Source: an uncultured Mycoplasmatota bacterium
GTDB taxonomy: Bacteria > Bacillota_I > Bacilli_A > RF39 > UBA660
Length of the DNA: 39,777 nucleotides
Direction: 5' to 3'
NCBI GenBank assembly: GCA_947574085.1
Contig: CANPIH010000005.1
Coordinates: forward strand, 1-39,777
In this document: positions 16,191 through 25,751 of the stretch, piece after piece
How positions within the stretch are numbered: position 1 is the stretch's first letter
Layout: every line of letters begins with the position of its first letter
Translations under genes and position numbers: made by a program
Notes under the pieces: model-generated
Told to the model about the DNA's origin: nothing
What the model saw: only the letters and a program-made list of their open reading frames with translations
Database searches by the model: none

Positions 16191-18139
16191 ATGTTTAAAT
16201 TAATATCAAAATATAAACCAAGTGGAGACCAACCCCAAGCAATAGATAAGTTAGTAGAGGGAATTAATAATGGCAAGAAAGAGCAGGTTTTACTAGGAGC
16301 TACCGGGACTGGTAAGACTTTCACAATTGCCAATGTAATCGCAAAAACGAACAAGCCAACCCTTGTTTAACACACAATAAAACACTTGCTGGACAACTTT
16401 ATGCGGAACTCAAGGAGATATTCCCAGAAAATCACGTAGAGTATTTTGTTTCTTATTATGATTACTATCAACCTGAAGCCTATGTTCCCAGTAGTGACAC
16501 TTATATTGAAAAAGATTCTTCTATTAATGATGAAATAGATGAATTGCGCCATGCGGCTACTTCTTCGCTAATCAATAATCCTGATACAATTGTAGTATCT
16601 AGTGTTTCTTGTATTTATGGTATAGGGGAAAAAGAAGAATATATTAACAAAATGTTAATTTTAACGGTTGGAGACACCATAAATAGAAATACGATTATTA
16701 ATAAATTAGTCGATATGACGTATGAACGAAGTGATATGGATTTTCATCGTGGAACTTTTCGGGTACGTGGAGATGTTATTGACATTGTTCCAATAAATGA
16801 GCATGCAAATGGTATTCGTATTGAATTGTTTGGGGATGAAGTTGAACGTATTTATAGTTTTGATCCAGTTACAGGAGCCATTGTTCAAAACAAAAAAACG
16901 ATAACAATATCTCCAGCCAGTCACTTTGTTACAAGTAATGAAAAGATGCAAGAAGCTATAAAGCGAATTGAAGCAGAACTTGAAGTTCGATTAGATGAAT
17001 TAAAAAAAGATAATAAGTTATTAGAAGAACAAAGACTTCGCGAGCGAACGCTTTACGATTTAGAGATGTTAAAAGAAACAGGCTTTTGCAATGGAGTAGA
17101 AAATTATTCAAGACACTTAGCGTTACGAGATAAAGGAGAAACTCCTACTTGTTTAATTGATTTTTTTCCCCAAGACTTTTTACTTGTTGTGGATGAATCT
17201 CATGTAACTTTACCACAAGTTCGAGGAATGTATAATGGAGATAGAATGAGAAAACAAACTCTTGTGGATTATGGGTTTCGCCTTCCTAGCGCTTTAGACA
17301 ACCGTCCATTAAAGTATGAAGAATTTGAAAATAAAATTAATCAAGCTATTTATGTATCTGCTACACCTGGTGATTACGAATTAGAACGTACTCAAGGAAA
17401 ATTTATTGAACAAATAATTCGTCCGACTGGTCTTTTAGATCCGACCATTGAAATAAAAGCAACTGAGGGTCAAATTGATGATATAATTAACGAAATTCAA
17501 ATACGTAAAGAAAAAAACGAAAGAGTTTTAATTACAACATTAACTATTCGTATGAGTGAAGAATTAACAAATTATTTAAAAGAAATGAATATCAAAGTAG
17601 CTTATTTGCATAGTGAAATTAAAACTTTGGAACGACTTAAGATTATCCAAGAGCTTCGTTTGGGAATTTATGATTGTGTAGTAGGCATCAATTTACTTCG
17701 TGAAGGATTAGACATTCCAGAAGTAAGTTTAATATGTATTTTAGATGCTGATAAACAAGGTTTTTTGCGAAGCAGTAGAAGTCTTATTCAAACAATTGGA
17801 CGAGCTGCTCGAAATGCAAATGGACATGTTATTTTATACGCTGATACTCTTTCTGAAGCTATGGAATACGCTATAAAAGAAACAAAAAGACGTCGAGAAA
17901 TTCAGGAAACATTTAATCAGCAGAATGGTATTATACCAAAAACAATTGAAAAAGAAATTAAAGAAGTTATCAGTAACCAAATAGATGAAAATTCCAAAAA
18001 AGAAGTAAAAATGAGCAAAAAGGAAAAAGAGCAATATATGCTTCGAATAGAAGAAGAAATGAAAAAAGCTGCAAAAAATTTGGATTTTGAGCGTGCTATG
18101 GAGTTAAGAAACATATTATTTGAAATGAAAAGCGAATAA
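16191..18139 (+). pseudogene. uvrB: excinuclease ABC subunit B, complete but for a one-base frameshift at codon 60
   Basis: UvrB is the helicase-like subunit that verifies damage with UvrA and recruits UvrC. All parts are here in two frames. The first, 16191-16370, has [12 protein letters not shown] and Walker A GATGTGKT, and ends at KPTLV-stop. The second, from about 16366, reads (L)[14 protein letters not shown], then [20 protein letters not shown], SARYGxE-type linker regions, [31 protein letters not shown], and the C-terminal UvrC-binding coil [16 protein letters not shown] one-base gain in GTTTAACACAC (16366-16376) would restore the usual V-L/I-x-HNKT. No canonical slippery heptamer precedes the TAA. 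A restart at TTG 16544 would give a protein without Walker A, hence inactive. ATG 16191 has AAGGAGGG upstream. The truncated copy at 13799 carries the same lesion. Confidence 0.9.
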
Positions 18140-18347
18140 TAGTAAAAAAGTATTGTAATAAATTTCTTGAAATATTTTATTGTAAGGAATATAATACTGT
18201 TGCTTAAAAAGCAAAATTGAAATTAATTTACTAATTATCTAGTTAAAAGTCGAAATAATTTTAATCCAAAAAAATTATTATGTGTTTCATTTTAAAAGAA
18301 ACTATTTTGTATTTGTAAAATTATTAAATAAAGAGGAAGTGTAATTT
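18140..18347. other. intergenic region before ppaC
   Basis: This stretch of about 200 bases is AT-rich with one small hairpin, TTGCTT-AAA-AAGCAA, near 18201. No convincing promoter boxes at standard spacing and no small ORF with a ribosome binding site are visible. AAGAGGAAG precedes the ppaC start. Confidence 0.4.
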
Positions 18348-19964
18348 ATGGAAAAAACATATATTTTTGGACATCAAAAGCCAGATACTGATTCAGTTTG
18401 TGCAAGTATTGGTTTATCTTATTTAAAAAATGAGTTAGGCTTTAATACGACTCCTAGAGTTTTAGGACATTTGAACAATGAAACAAAGTTTGTATTAAAC
18501 TATTTTGGAATAAAAGAACCAGAATATTTAAACGATGTAAAAGTTCAAGTACGAAATATGAAATACAATAAAAATGCTATCATAAAAGAAAAAGCTTCAA
18601 TAAAAGATGCTTTTAATCTTATGCAACAAGAAGAAGAAACAGGAGTTTGTGTTGTTGATGAATCAAACAAATTAAAAGGGCTTGTTACATTAAAAGAGTT
18701 AGCAAAGCATTTAATTATGGGAGAAAAAAATCGACTTTTTACTAATATTTCCAATATTGCAAAAGCATTAAATGGAGAAGTTGTTTTACATTTTTCTGAT
18801 GAAATAATTGGAAATATTTTTACTGCAACCTATCAGAGCAAAACAATTATTGATAGTGTTACGTTTACTTGTAATGACATTTTAATTGTAGGAGATCGTT
18901 ATAAAGTTTTAGAGTATGCTATAATATCAAAAGTAAAGCTAATTATCATCACAGGAGGACATTCTATTGACGAAAATTTACTTATAAAAGCAAAAGAAAA
19001 TAAAGTAAGTATAATAAAAACCAATTTAGACACGTATCATACTTCAAGTAATTTAATTCTTTCAAATTATATAGCGACTATTTTAACAGATTCTTTTCCA
19101 ATAACAATAAATAATCTTGATTATCGAACTGATTTTTTAGAATTATGTGAAAAATTAGGACATAGCAATTATCCTGTTTTAAATAAATCTGGAAAATGTT
19201 TAGGTTTATTAAATATGAATGATATGAATCAATATGAAAAATTACACGTTGTTTTAGTAGACCACAATGGATTTAGTCAAAGCGTTGATGGTATAGAGGA
19301 AGCAATAATTGATGAAATTATAGATCATCACAATCTATTGAACATTGGAACCACTGTACCTATTAATTTTCGTAGTATGCCTGTTGGAAGTACTTGTACA
19401 ATTATTTATCATATGTATTTAGAAAATGGAGTGAAAATTCCAAAAGAAATAGCTGGTATTATGTTGTCAGCTATACTTTCTGATACGCTTTTGTTAAAGT
19501 CAGTAACCACAACAGATAAAGACAGAAAAGTAGTTGAAGAACTAGCAAAAATAGCTAAAATTGATATCAAAACTTACGGCCATGAAATGGTAAAAGCTGG
19601 TTTTTCTATTAAAGGAAAAAAAGCAGAAGACTTATTAGAAGAAGATATTAAAACTTTTACTGTAAATAACAAAACGATTGGAATTAGTCAAATATTTACA
19701 ATGGATTATGAAGATATTGCCTCCGATATGGAAGTCTTTATTGATAAAATTGACAAATTAGCCATGGATCGTTTTCATATGGTTATTACTTTAATTACAG
19801 ATATAGAAAAAAATGGCTCTTATGTTTTTTTTGATAGGAAATCAGAAAATATAGTAAAAGACATTTTTAATAATGATAATTTTCAAGAAGGAGATTATGT
19901 TCAAGATCTATTATCACGAAAAAAACAATTAGTTCCTAATGTGATGGAAACTTTAGAAAAATAA
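18348..19964 (+). CDS. ppaC: manganese-dependent (family II) inorganic pyrophosphatase with CBS-DRTGG insert
   Basis: This enzyme hydrolyses pyrophosphate released by biosynthesis, including the tRNA charging enzymes encoded here. The 538 aa show the DHH-type N-terminus FGHQKPDTDSVCASI, and then CBS modules around 70-125 and 250-295 flanking a DRTGG-like region. After these come VLVDHN and IIDHHNL (near 306-327), a SAILSDTLLLKS block, and the C-terminal substrate site SRKKQLVPNV. CBS-containing family II enzymes are about this length and in studied cases are inhibited by AMP or ADP and activated by ATP or diadenosine polyphosphates. That regulation is family knowledge, not shown here. The start follows AGAGGAAG. 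Confidence 0.95.
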   Translation: MEKTYIFGHQKPDTDSVCASIGLSYLKNELGFNTTPRVLGHLNNETKFVLNYFGIKEPEYLNDVKVQVRNMKYNKNAIIKEKASIKDAFNLMQQEEETGVCVVDESNKLKGLVTLKELAKHLIMGEKNRLFTNISNIAKALNGEVVLHFSDEIIGNIFTATYQSKTIIDSVTFTCNDILIVGDRYKVLEYAIISKVKLIIITGGHSIDENLLIKAKENKVSIIKTNLDTYHTSSNLILSNYIATILTDSFPITINNLDYRTDFLELCEKLGHSNYPVLNKSGKCLGLLNMNDMNQYEKLHVVLVDHNGFSQSVDGIEEAIIDEIIDHHNLLNIGTTVPINFRSMPVGSTCTIIYHMYLENGVKIPKEIAGIMLSAILSDTLLLKSVTTTDKDRKVVEELAKIAKIDIKTYGHEMVKAGFSIKGKKAEDLLEEDIKTFTVNNKTIGISQIFTMDYEDIASDMEVFIDKIDKLAMDRFHMVITLITDIEKNGSYVFFDRKSENIVKDIFNNDNFQEGDYVQDLLSRKKQLVPNVMETLEK

Positions 19965-19990
19965 CAACACTAGTTGTTTTTTAAATTTTT
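19963..19990 (+). terminator. terminator after ppaC
   Basis: AACAAC-ACTA-GTTGTT (19963-19978) with a TTTTTAAATTTTTT tail. It starts within the stop codon. Confidence 0.75.
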
Positions 19991-20010
19991 TACCAACTTA
20001 ATTCTCCCTG

Positions 20011-20039
20011 TTGCAAATTGAAATTGCTTATGTTATGAT
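20011..20039 (+). promoter_or_regulatory. promoter of the coiled-coil gene
   Basis: TTGCAA (20011-20016), 17 bases, TATGAT (20034-20039). The ORF track's start at 20011 coincides with the -35 box, which argues for the later ATG 20074. Confidence 0.7.
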
Positions 20040-20073
20040 AGTAATGTATAAGAATAAAGGGAGTGGCTTAAGT

Positions 20074-21834
20074 ATGCAAACAGGGATATTGAAAAAAATT
20101 GATGTTTTAGTCGAAATGACAGAGTCTACAGCAAATGCAGATACTTTAAAAGCAGAACTAAAAGAGATCGAAATAGAAATAGAAGAGTTAAAAGAAGAAC
20201 TCGTTCTTTTACGTGATTCAAGAGAAAGCGAAAAATATTTTAAAATTAGTGAAAAACAAGTAGATGAAAATATTAAAGTAAGTTTAGAAGCAAAAATTAG
20301 AAAACAAGAAAAAGCTATAAGAAAATTACAAAAAGAAATTGATTCGGTTGTTGTAGAGGAATCCAATTATCATAATCGTATTGCCAAATTAAAAGAAGAA
20401 ATTGCATTAAGTAATGAATATATTTCAATTATTAATAAACGTATTTTTAATATATCGGAAGGCAATACAAAAGAATATTATGAAAATGTTTTAAAAGATG
20501 AGACAGAAAAAATTAATAATTTAACCACTTCTTTAGAAACTTTAGAAAGTAAAGATAAAGAAACTTTAGAAAACTTGAATTATTTAAATTTAGCAATGGA
20601 AGAAATGAATAACAAGCTTTCAGATGAAAAAGCAAGATTATTAGAGACCAAAAATAATTTAGGTGGTCCATCATCTTATATTGATGAAGAATTGAAAGAA
20701 CAGGACGATAAACATATAAGTGAGTTACAAAAGAAAATAGCCGATTTAGAAAAAAGAAGATTAGAAATAATAACTGATCCAGCTATAATAGCTAGTGAAG
20801 CTAAACAATTATTAGTAGAAGACAATCGTAGTAGTGCCTTAGTTAAAATTCAAGAATTGGTAACTATCGTTAAGTCAAAACCTTATATGGATATCCCAAG
20901 TAGTAATGAACTTACCGCTATGTTGGAAGAAGAAGAAGAAATTGCAACGTCTGCTCGAGACGAATTTGCATCGTTAATTGACACAAAGAACTATTCAAGT
21001 GGCGACACAGAAGTTATTGAAGAAAGAATTAATTTTTTAAATAGTGAAATATCTTCTTTAGAAGAAAGAATTAGATTGGCTAAAGAAGAAATTACAAATA
21101 TCGATAACGTACAATTTAAAAATATAGTAAATCATTTAAGTAACACTATAGAAGTATACAATCAATTGCAAAAAGAATTAGGAGAATATAAAATTATTAT
21201 CGAAACGGAAAATGAAGATAAAACTCCAAAAAGACGTGCTATTTTAGCATCTGCTTTTGATCGTAAGCAAAAAGAATTGGTAGACGTTGCCAATATAATT
21301 GAGCATTATAAAGAAGACCAAAAAGTATTGATTAATAAAGCGTTTGTACTAGAAACAAACGAAATTAAAAATTATGAACAAGAAATAGAAAAAAAGAAAC
21401 AAGAAATTCGTGAAATGGAATTTTTACTTGAAACCGCTAGCAAGGCAAAAGATGTTTTAGCTATTGAAAATGATAAACAAAAATTAAAAGATTTAGATAC
21501 CGCAGTTAAGAATATTAAACACCGCCAAAAATATGGTCAAACACCAAGTGAAATTTATGATGAAATTGAAATTTATTTAGGAACCGCGGATTTGGATTCT
21601 TATAAATATGAAGAAAAATCTAATAAAAGTCCAATTTTTACATCTTATACACCAATAGAACCTCAAGAGGTATTTGAAGAATTGCCGAGTTTAGAGGAAA
21701 ATGAACTTTCTGCTGAAAATTTAGAAAAAGAAGAATCTATTGAAAATCTTGAAGTTAATGAAGAAAATAACTTTGTTATCGGAGAATACAATAACACTCT
21801 TTCTACTTCAGAAAATCAAAATGAAAATCAATAA
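20074..21834 (+). CDS. long coiled-coil protein of unknown function
   Basis: From ATG 20074 the product is 586 aa, almost entirely charged heptad-type sequence (Glu, Lys and Leu/Ile rich) from about residue 20 to 490. There is an acidic low-complexity tail after about 520 (ELPSLEENELSAENLEKEES). No signal peptide, membrane segment or enzyme motif is visible, so it is probably cytosolic and fibrous, of the SMC-hinge-less or septum-scaffold kind. I cannot assign a family. AAAGGGA lies 11 bases before the start, slightly far but the only candidate. It is a single-gene unit between its own promoter and a bidirectional terminator. Confidence 0.75.
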   Translation: MQTGILKKIDVLVEMTESTANADTLKAELKEIEIEIEELKEELVLLRDSRESEKYFKISEKQVDENIKVSLEAKIRKQEKAIRKLQKEIDSVVVEESNYHNRIAKLKEEIALSNEYISIINKRIFNISEGNTKEYYENVLKDETEKINNLTTSLETLESKDKETLENLNYLNLAMEEMNNKLSDEKARLLETKNNLGGPSSYIDEELKEQDDKHISELQKKIADLEKRRLEIITDPAIIASEAKQLLVEDNRSSALVKIQELVTIVKSKPYMDIPSSNELTAMLEEEEEIATSARDEFASLIDTKNYSSGDTEVIEERINFLNSEISSLEERIRLAKEEITNIDNVQFKNIVNHLSNTIEVYNQLQKELGEYKIIIETENEDKTPKRRAILASAFDRKQKELVDVANIIEHYKEDQKVLINKAFVLETNEIKNYEQEIEKKKQEIREMEFLLETASKAKDVLAIENDKQKLKDLDTAVKNIKHRQKYGQTPSEIYDEIEIYLGTADLDSYKYEEKSNKSPIFTSYTPIEPQEVFEELPSLEENELSAENLEKEESIENLEVNEENNFVIGEYNNTLSTSENQNENQ

Positions 21835-21864
21835 AAAAAATGTTTTAAGTAACATTTTTTTTTT
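21833..21864. terminator. bidirectional terminator between the coiled-coil gene and gmk
   Basis: AAAAAAAATGTT-TTAAGT-AACATTTTTTTT: an A-tract, short stem and T-tract readable on both strands between convergent genes. Confidence 0.8.
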
Positions 21865-22549
21865 AAATTAATTTATTTTTATAAAGGTTCGAATTATCAA
21901 ATTCTTTATTCATTAAAAATTCATGGATTATTTCTTCTTGGTTTTCAACAGCAATTTCCTCTATACGATCAACACGACATTTTTCACTTAACAAAATAGC
22001 TTCAATTTTAGAAACAGCATTCTCAATTTTATCGTTTACAACTACATAATTGTATTTTGAAATTTCATTAATCTCTTGATATGCGGTTTGAAATCTTTTT
22101 ATAATTTGTTCATTGTTTTCTTTTCCTCTTGCTTTAATTCTTCGTTTTACTTCTTCCATACTAGGTGCCATTATAAAGATTAAAATGGTTTCAGGAAAAA
22201 TTTCTTTAACTTTTTGTGCACCTTGTACTTCAATTTCCAAAATCACGTCTTGTCCATTTTCTAATTTCTCTTTAATTTCTTTTTTTGGTGTTCCATAATA
22301 ATTCATATTGTGAACAAAAGCATACTCTAAAAATTCATTTTTTTCTATTTTTTTTATAAAATCCTCTTTTGAAATAAAATAGTACTCTTTTCCATTAATT
22401 TCACCTTCACGCATATCTCTTGATGTATAAGAAATTGATAGTGCCAAATTTGGATTTCTTTGAAGCAAAGCAGAAATAACTGCTCCTTTTCCAGCACATG
22501 TAGTTCCAGAAATAATAATTAAATTTCCTTGTTTTTTTTGTTTTATCAT
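21863..22549 (-). CDS. gmk: guanylate kinase
   Basis: Guanylate kinase converts GMP to GDP. The 228 aa contain the P-loop SGTTCAGKGAV (residues 14-24), less common than the usual GPSGVGKGT but with GxxxxGK intact. Next come the GMP-binding SYTSRDMREGE (38-50) with the following NGKEYYFIS, EYAFVHNMNYYGTP (74-87), and DVILEIEVQGAQKVK (99-114). After the usual end near residue 195 there is an extra acidic tail of about 30 aa (IEEIAVENQEEIIHEFLM). It is the only core gene on the minus strand. The minus strand reads AAAGGTGTCGTT before the ATG, and TATAAT lies a short way upstream. Confidence 0.95.
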   Translation of the reverse strand: MIKQKKQGNLIIISGTTCAGKGAVISALLQRNPNLALSISYTSRDMREGEINGKEYYFISKEDFIKKIEKNEFLEYAFVHNMNYYGTPKKEIKEKLENGQDVILEIEVQGAQKVKEIFPETILIFIMAPSMEEVKRRIKARGKENNEQIIKRFQTAYQEINEISKYNYVVVNDKIENAVSKIEAILLSEKCRVDRIEEIAVENQEEIIHEFLMNKEFDNSNLYKNKLI

Positions 22550-22620
22550 AACGACACCTTTCTTTTTTAGAATTATAACATACTATTTCTTTTAAAAAAA
22601 TAAAAAAACTTAGAAATGTC

Positions 22621-22649
22621 TTTACTTTATTTTTAGAAATTTGTATAAT
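22621..22649 (+). promoter_or_regulatory. rubrerythrin promoter
   Basis: TTTACT (22621-22626), 17 bases, TATAAT (22644-22649). No clear PerR box is seen, although peroxide control is common for this gene. Confidence 0.65.
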
Positions 22650-22674
22650 GTTCTCTAGAAATGAGGTATATTAA

Positions 22675-23214
22675 ATGGAATTAAAAGGAAGTAAAACAGA
22701 AAGTAATTTAATGGCTGCTTTTGCTGGAGAGAGTCAAGCAAGAAATAAATATACATACTATGCTTCTAAAGCAAAAAAAGAAGGGTATGAACAAATAGCA
22801 TCTATTTTTGAAGAAACTGCTAATAACGAAAAAGAACATGCAAAACTATGGTTCAAAGCTTTACACAATGGTGAAGTTCCAGATACATTAACAAATCTTA
22901 AAGACGCAGCTACAGGTGAAAATTACGAATGGACAGAAATGTACAAAGAATTTGCAGATACAGCAAGAGAAGAAGGATTTATGGATATTGCCAATCTTTT
23001 TGAAATGGTTGGAGAAATTGAAAAAAATCACGAAGAAAGATATATGAAATTGGTTGGCAATATCGAAGAAGATTTGGTATTTCAAAAGGGAAAAGAAACT
23101 GTATGGATTTGTAGAAATTGTGGACATATTTCTGTAGGAGAAAAAGCTCCAATAGTTTGTCCAGTGTGTAAACATCCACAAAGTTTTATGGAATTGAAAG
23201 CTGAAAATTATTAA
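22675..23214 (+). CDS. rbr: rubrerythrin
   Basis: Rubrerythrins are di-iron peroxidases of anaerobes that reduce hydrogen peroxide. The 179 aa comprise a four-helix diiron domain (about 1-140) with ligands in [12 protein letters not shown] (Glu20), [14 protein letters not shown] (near 48-56) and [13 protein letters not shown] (near 113). It ends with a rubredoxin-like domain carrying the two CxxC pairs CRNCG and CPVC. This is the usual two-domain layout and length. Its presence suggests an anaerobic or aerotolerant lifestyle. Confidence 0.96.
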   Translation: MELKGSKTESNLMAAFAGESQARNKYTYYASKAKKEGYEQIASIFEETANNEKEHAKLWFKALHNGEVPDTLTNLKDAATGENYEWTEMYKEFADTAREEGFMDIANLFEMVGEIEKNHEERYMKLVGNIEEDLVFQKGKETVWICRNCGHISVGEKAPIVCPVCKHPQSFMELKAENY

Positions 23215-23240
23215 AAAGTACAAAAAAAGTGCTTTTTTTT
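23213..23240 (+). terminator. terminator after rubrerythrin
   Basis: AAAAAGTAC-AAAAAAA-GTGCTTTTT (one G-U pair) followed by further T. Confidence 0.7.
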
Positions 23241-23281
23241 ATGTTTTATGATATAATAGCGCCAGAAAAGAGGGGATTTGG

Positions 23282-24310
23282 ATGTCAAAAAATGAAATCT
23301 CTAGAAAAGAAGAAGAGAATATCAAAAAAGATGTTGTTCATGTAATTAAAAATAAAGTTATAGAAGAAGTAAATAAAGAAATAAAAATATCTATTTTAGA
23401 GAATACTAAAAAATACAAAGAAGACTTAAAAGAAGAACTATTAGAAGATGTAAATAATGAAGTCGAAGAGTTTATGAAAAAAGAAGAAAAAAGAATTTTG
23501 AAAGGGAAAAATATTTCTATATTTAAAAGAGATATTGTTATTGTTTTATTTTTAGGAATTATTCTTTATTTTGGATATTGTTTATTTGATGTAAAATATT
23601 TTAATTTTATGAAGTCTGAGTGTGAAAAATCTGGAACTTGTTCTGTACCAGAAAATATAAATCAATCAGATGGAGAATCTAAGGAGCAAACTCCAGAAGT
23701 TGTAAAAGATAAAAATTGGTATATAACCAATTATGGTTATCTTATGGAAAATATAAAACTATCTTTAAACGCTGACAATGTTAGTGCTTATTACTTATAT
23801 AGTAAAGATCGACGAGTAAGCGAAATGAAATCATCTGTATTACTAAATATTGCATATAAGAATGTAAATGCAAAAAATATAAAAACCAATTCAGTAAATA
23901 TTACAATTGAAGGAAAAGATTTAAAAGATGCTTTTTTAAAAGTTTTTGGGTCAATGGCAAATTATAAGCCAGACGATTTTGCTTACAACTGTTTACAGTT
24001 TAAATACAATCAAGATAAAGACAAATATACAGCTGATAATAAAAAATGTCCTACTTCTAGTAACAAAATAATAGAAACAATTGATGATATGTATGAAGAA
24101 GGAGATGTTTTATATATACTCACAAATGCCACACTATTCAATGAAGTAGAGAATAGTTTTTATACTTTTGACAATTTATATGAACCAGAAGTTTCTGGAG
24201 TAAATGAAAACGATTTAAATGCAAACGCTAGGCGTTTAAATCGTTACCAATACCAATTTAAAAAAATGGAAGATAATTACTACTTGGATTCAATTATTAA
24301 ATTGAGATAA
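23282..24310 (+). CDS. single-pass membrane protein with cytosolic coiled coil and extracytoplasmic domain
   Basis: I do not recognise this 342-aa protein. Residues 1-80 are highly charged and probably coiled-coil. Residues 86-105 (DIVIVLFLGIILYFGYCLF) form one membrane span. The outer part begins with two close cysteines (CEKSGTC), then an acidic linker, then a mixed alpha/beta domain of about 200 aa. That domain has two further cysteines (near 236 and 254) that could form a disulfide. It is a single gene starting with AGAGGGGA before ATG 23282. An envelope-associated role is likely; the function is unknown. Confidence 0.65.
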   Translation: MSKNEISRKEEENIKKDVVHVIKNKVIEEVNKEIKISILENTKKYKEDLKEELLEDVNNEVEEFMKKEEKRILKGKNISIFKRDIVIVLFLGIILYFGYCLFDVKYFNFMKSECEKSGTCSVPENINQSDGESKEQTPEVVKDKNWYITNYGYLMENIKLSLNADNVSAYYLYSKDRRVSEMKSSVLLNIAYKNVNAKNIKTNSVNITIEGKDLKDAFLKVFGSMANYKPDDFAYNCLQFKYNQDKDKYTADNKKCPTSSNKIIETIDDMYEEGDVLYILTNATLFNEVENSFYTFDNLYEPEVSGVNENDLNANARRLNRYQYQFKKMEDNYYLDSIIKLR

Positions 24311-24409
24311 CAATAAAATATATTGATAATGTATTGAATATATATACCTAAGATTAAAAAATATGAAAACAAAGGTTAAAAATTATAATTCTTTACTTTT
24401 GATTTATGA

Positions 24410-24654
24410 TATAATATATATAAGTAAACGTTGAAAATACAGTTTAGTAGTTTTCTTTTTTCTTCAAACAGAGATTAGGTAGGATACGCTGAGACTACTT
24501 AAAGATACAAAAGAAAATGAATTTCGCTATGTTTGAGTTTAAATCGTAAAGTATGCGTTAAATCTAAATAAAGTGCTAGAATAAATTCTAGAATTTGGGT
24601 GGTACCACGGAAATATATTTTCGTCCCTTACAATTTTTTGTAAGGGCTTTTTTT
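24410..24654 (+). promoter_or_regulatory. T-box leader of pheST, specifier UUC (Phe)
   Basis: After a TATAAT box (24410-24415) comes a typical T-box riboswitch. Stem I is closed by CAAACA/TGTTTG. A candidate specifier TTC (24523-24525) lies on its 3' side, and AGGTAGGATACGCTGAGA is near the apex. The conserved TGGGTGGTACCACGG lies at 24596-24610. The terminator is CCCTTAC-N8-GTAAGGG (24625-24646) with an eight-base T run. Uncharged tRNA-Phe should stabilise the antiterminator and switch on pheST. UUC agrees with the downstream genes. The leader explains the 388-base gap before pheS. Confidence 0.93.
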
Positions 24655-24698
24655 AAATTTAATGTAGCTCAAAGTGGAGATAGAAAAGAGGAAAAAAT

Positions 24699-25751
24699 AT
24701 GAAAGAAAAAGTTGAAAATTTAAAATACGAAGCCTTAGAAAAAATTAGTAAATCTGAAAATTTAAAAGAAGTAAATGAACTTAAGATAACTTATTTAGGA
24801 AAAAAAGGTTTTATCAATGATCTTACGGCTTATTTAAAGGAATTAAGTAATGAAGAAAAAAAGGAATTTGGGAAAGTTTTAAATGGTTTAAAAACAGAAA
24901 TTAGTGAAAAATTAGATAAAAAAATAAAATATTATGAAGAGAAAGAATTAAATGAAAAATTAAATAAGGAACAAATTGATATCACTTTACCTGGGGTGGC
25001 TATCCCTATGGGTTCTCCTAATATTTTAGAGTGTATTATAGAAGAAGTGGAAAGTGTTTTTATGTCTATGGGGTATGACGTTGTGGATGGACCAGAAGTA
25101 GAGGAAGACAAGTTTAATTTTGAGCTTCTAAATATTCCAAAAGGCCATCCAGCGAGAGATGCTCAAGATACTTTTTACTTATGTGATGAAGAAATACTGT
25201 TGCGTAGTCAAACCTCTCCTGTACAAGCAAGAACTATGTTATCTGCGGGAGGTAATATTCCGATTCGCATGATTTGTCCTGGTAAAACGTATCGAAGAGA
25301 CGATGACGATGCTACACATTCTCATCAATTCATGCAGATTGAAGGATTACTTGTGGATAAAAATGTAAGTCTTTCTGATTTAAAAGGAACAATGGATATT
25401 GTGTTCAAAAAGCTATTTGGTGAAGATTGCGAGACAAGATTTCGCCCTAGTTATTATCAGTTTACCGAACCATCTGTAGAAACAGATATTTCTTGTTTTG
25501 TATGTAAAGGGATCGGATGCAGTTTGTGTAAAAATACAGGGTGGATTACGGTAAGTGGTGCTGGTATTGTACATCCAAACGTCTTAAAAAATTGTGGATA
25601 TGACCCAAGTGTCTGGACAGGTTTTGCTTTTGGTTTTGGAGCAGAACGACTTGCGATGTTAAAATATGGAATAAATGATATACGAACGTTTTACAATACT
25701 GATCTAAGAGAAATACGTACATTTGATAGAGAGGAGAAAGACAATGATTAG
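24699..25751 (+). CDS. pheS: phenylalanyl-tRNA synthetase alpha subunit
   Basis: PheS is the catalytic subunit of the alpha2beta2 class II synthetase for tRNA-Phe. The 350 aa have an N-terminal coiled coil (about 1-85), then LPGVAIPMGSPN near 95, and EEVESVFMSMGYDVVDGPEVE as motif 1. Motif 2 is seen as GKTYRRDDDDATHSHQFMQIEGL near 197-219, and motif 3 as GFAFGFGAERLAMLKYG near 317. A small Cys cluster CFVCKGIGCSLCKNTGW precedes GAGIVHPNVL, as in several Firmicutes. ATG 24699 follows AGAGGAAAA. It overlaps pheT by 8 bases and is controlled by the T-box leader. Confidence 0.97.
   Translation: MKEKVENLKYEALEKISKSENLKEVNELKITYLGKKGFINDLTAYLKELSNEEKKEFGKVLNGLKTEISEKLDKKIKYYEEKELNEKLNKEQIDITLPGVAIPMGSPNILECIIEEVESVFMSMGYDVVDGPEVEEDKFNFELLNIPKGHPARDAQDTFYLCDEEILLRSQTSPVQARTMLSAGGNIPIRMICPGKTYRRDDDDATHSHQFMQIEGLLVDKNVSLSDLKGTMDIVFKKLFGEDCETRFRPSYYQFTEPSVETDISCFVCKGIGCSLCKNTGWITVSGAGIVHPNVLKNCGYDPSVWTGFAFGFGAERLAMLKYGINDIRTFYNTDLREIRTFDREEKDND

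Noticed and set aside
16143-16370. 75-aa ORF and 531-aa ORF (16544-18139) as two separate genes
   Set aside because: Together they give one complete UvrB with a single frame change. The upstream ORF's track start at 16143 precedes the real ATG 16191, and the downstream ORF's TTG lacks a ribosome binding site.
16360-16380. Programmed frameshifting as the explanation for uvrB
   Set aside because: The site ACC-CTT-GTT-TAA has no X-XXY-YYZ heptamer, and the same break is found in the dead copy, so mutation or sequence error is simpler.
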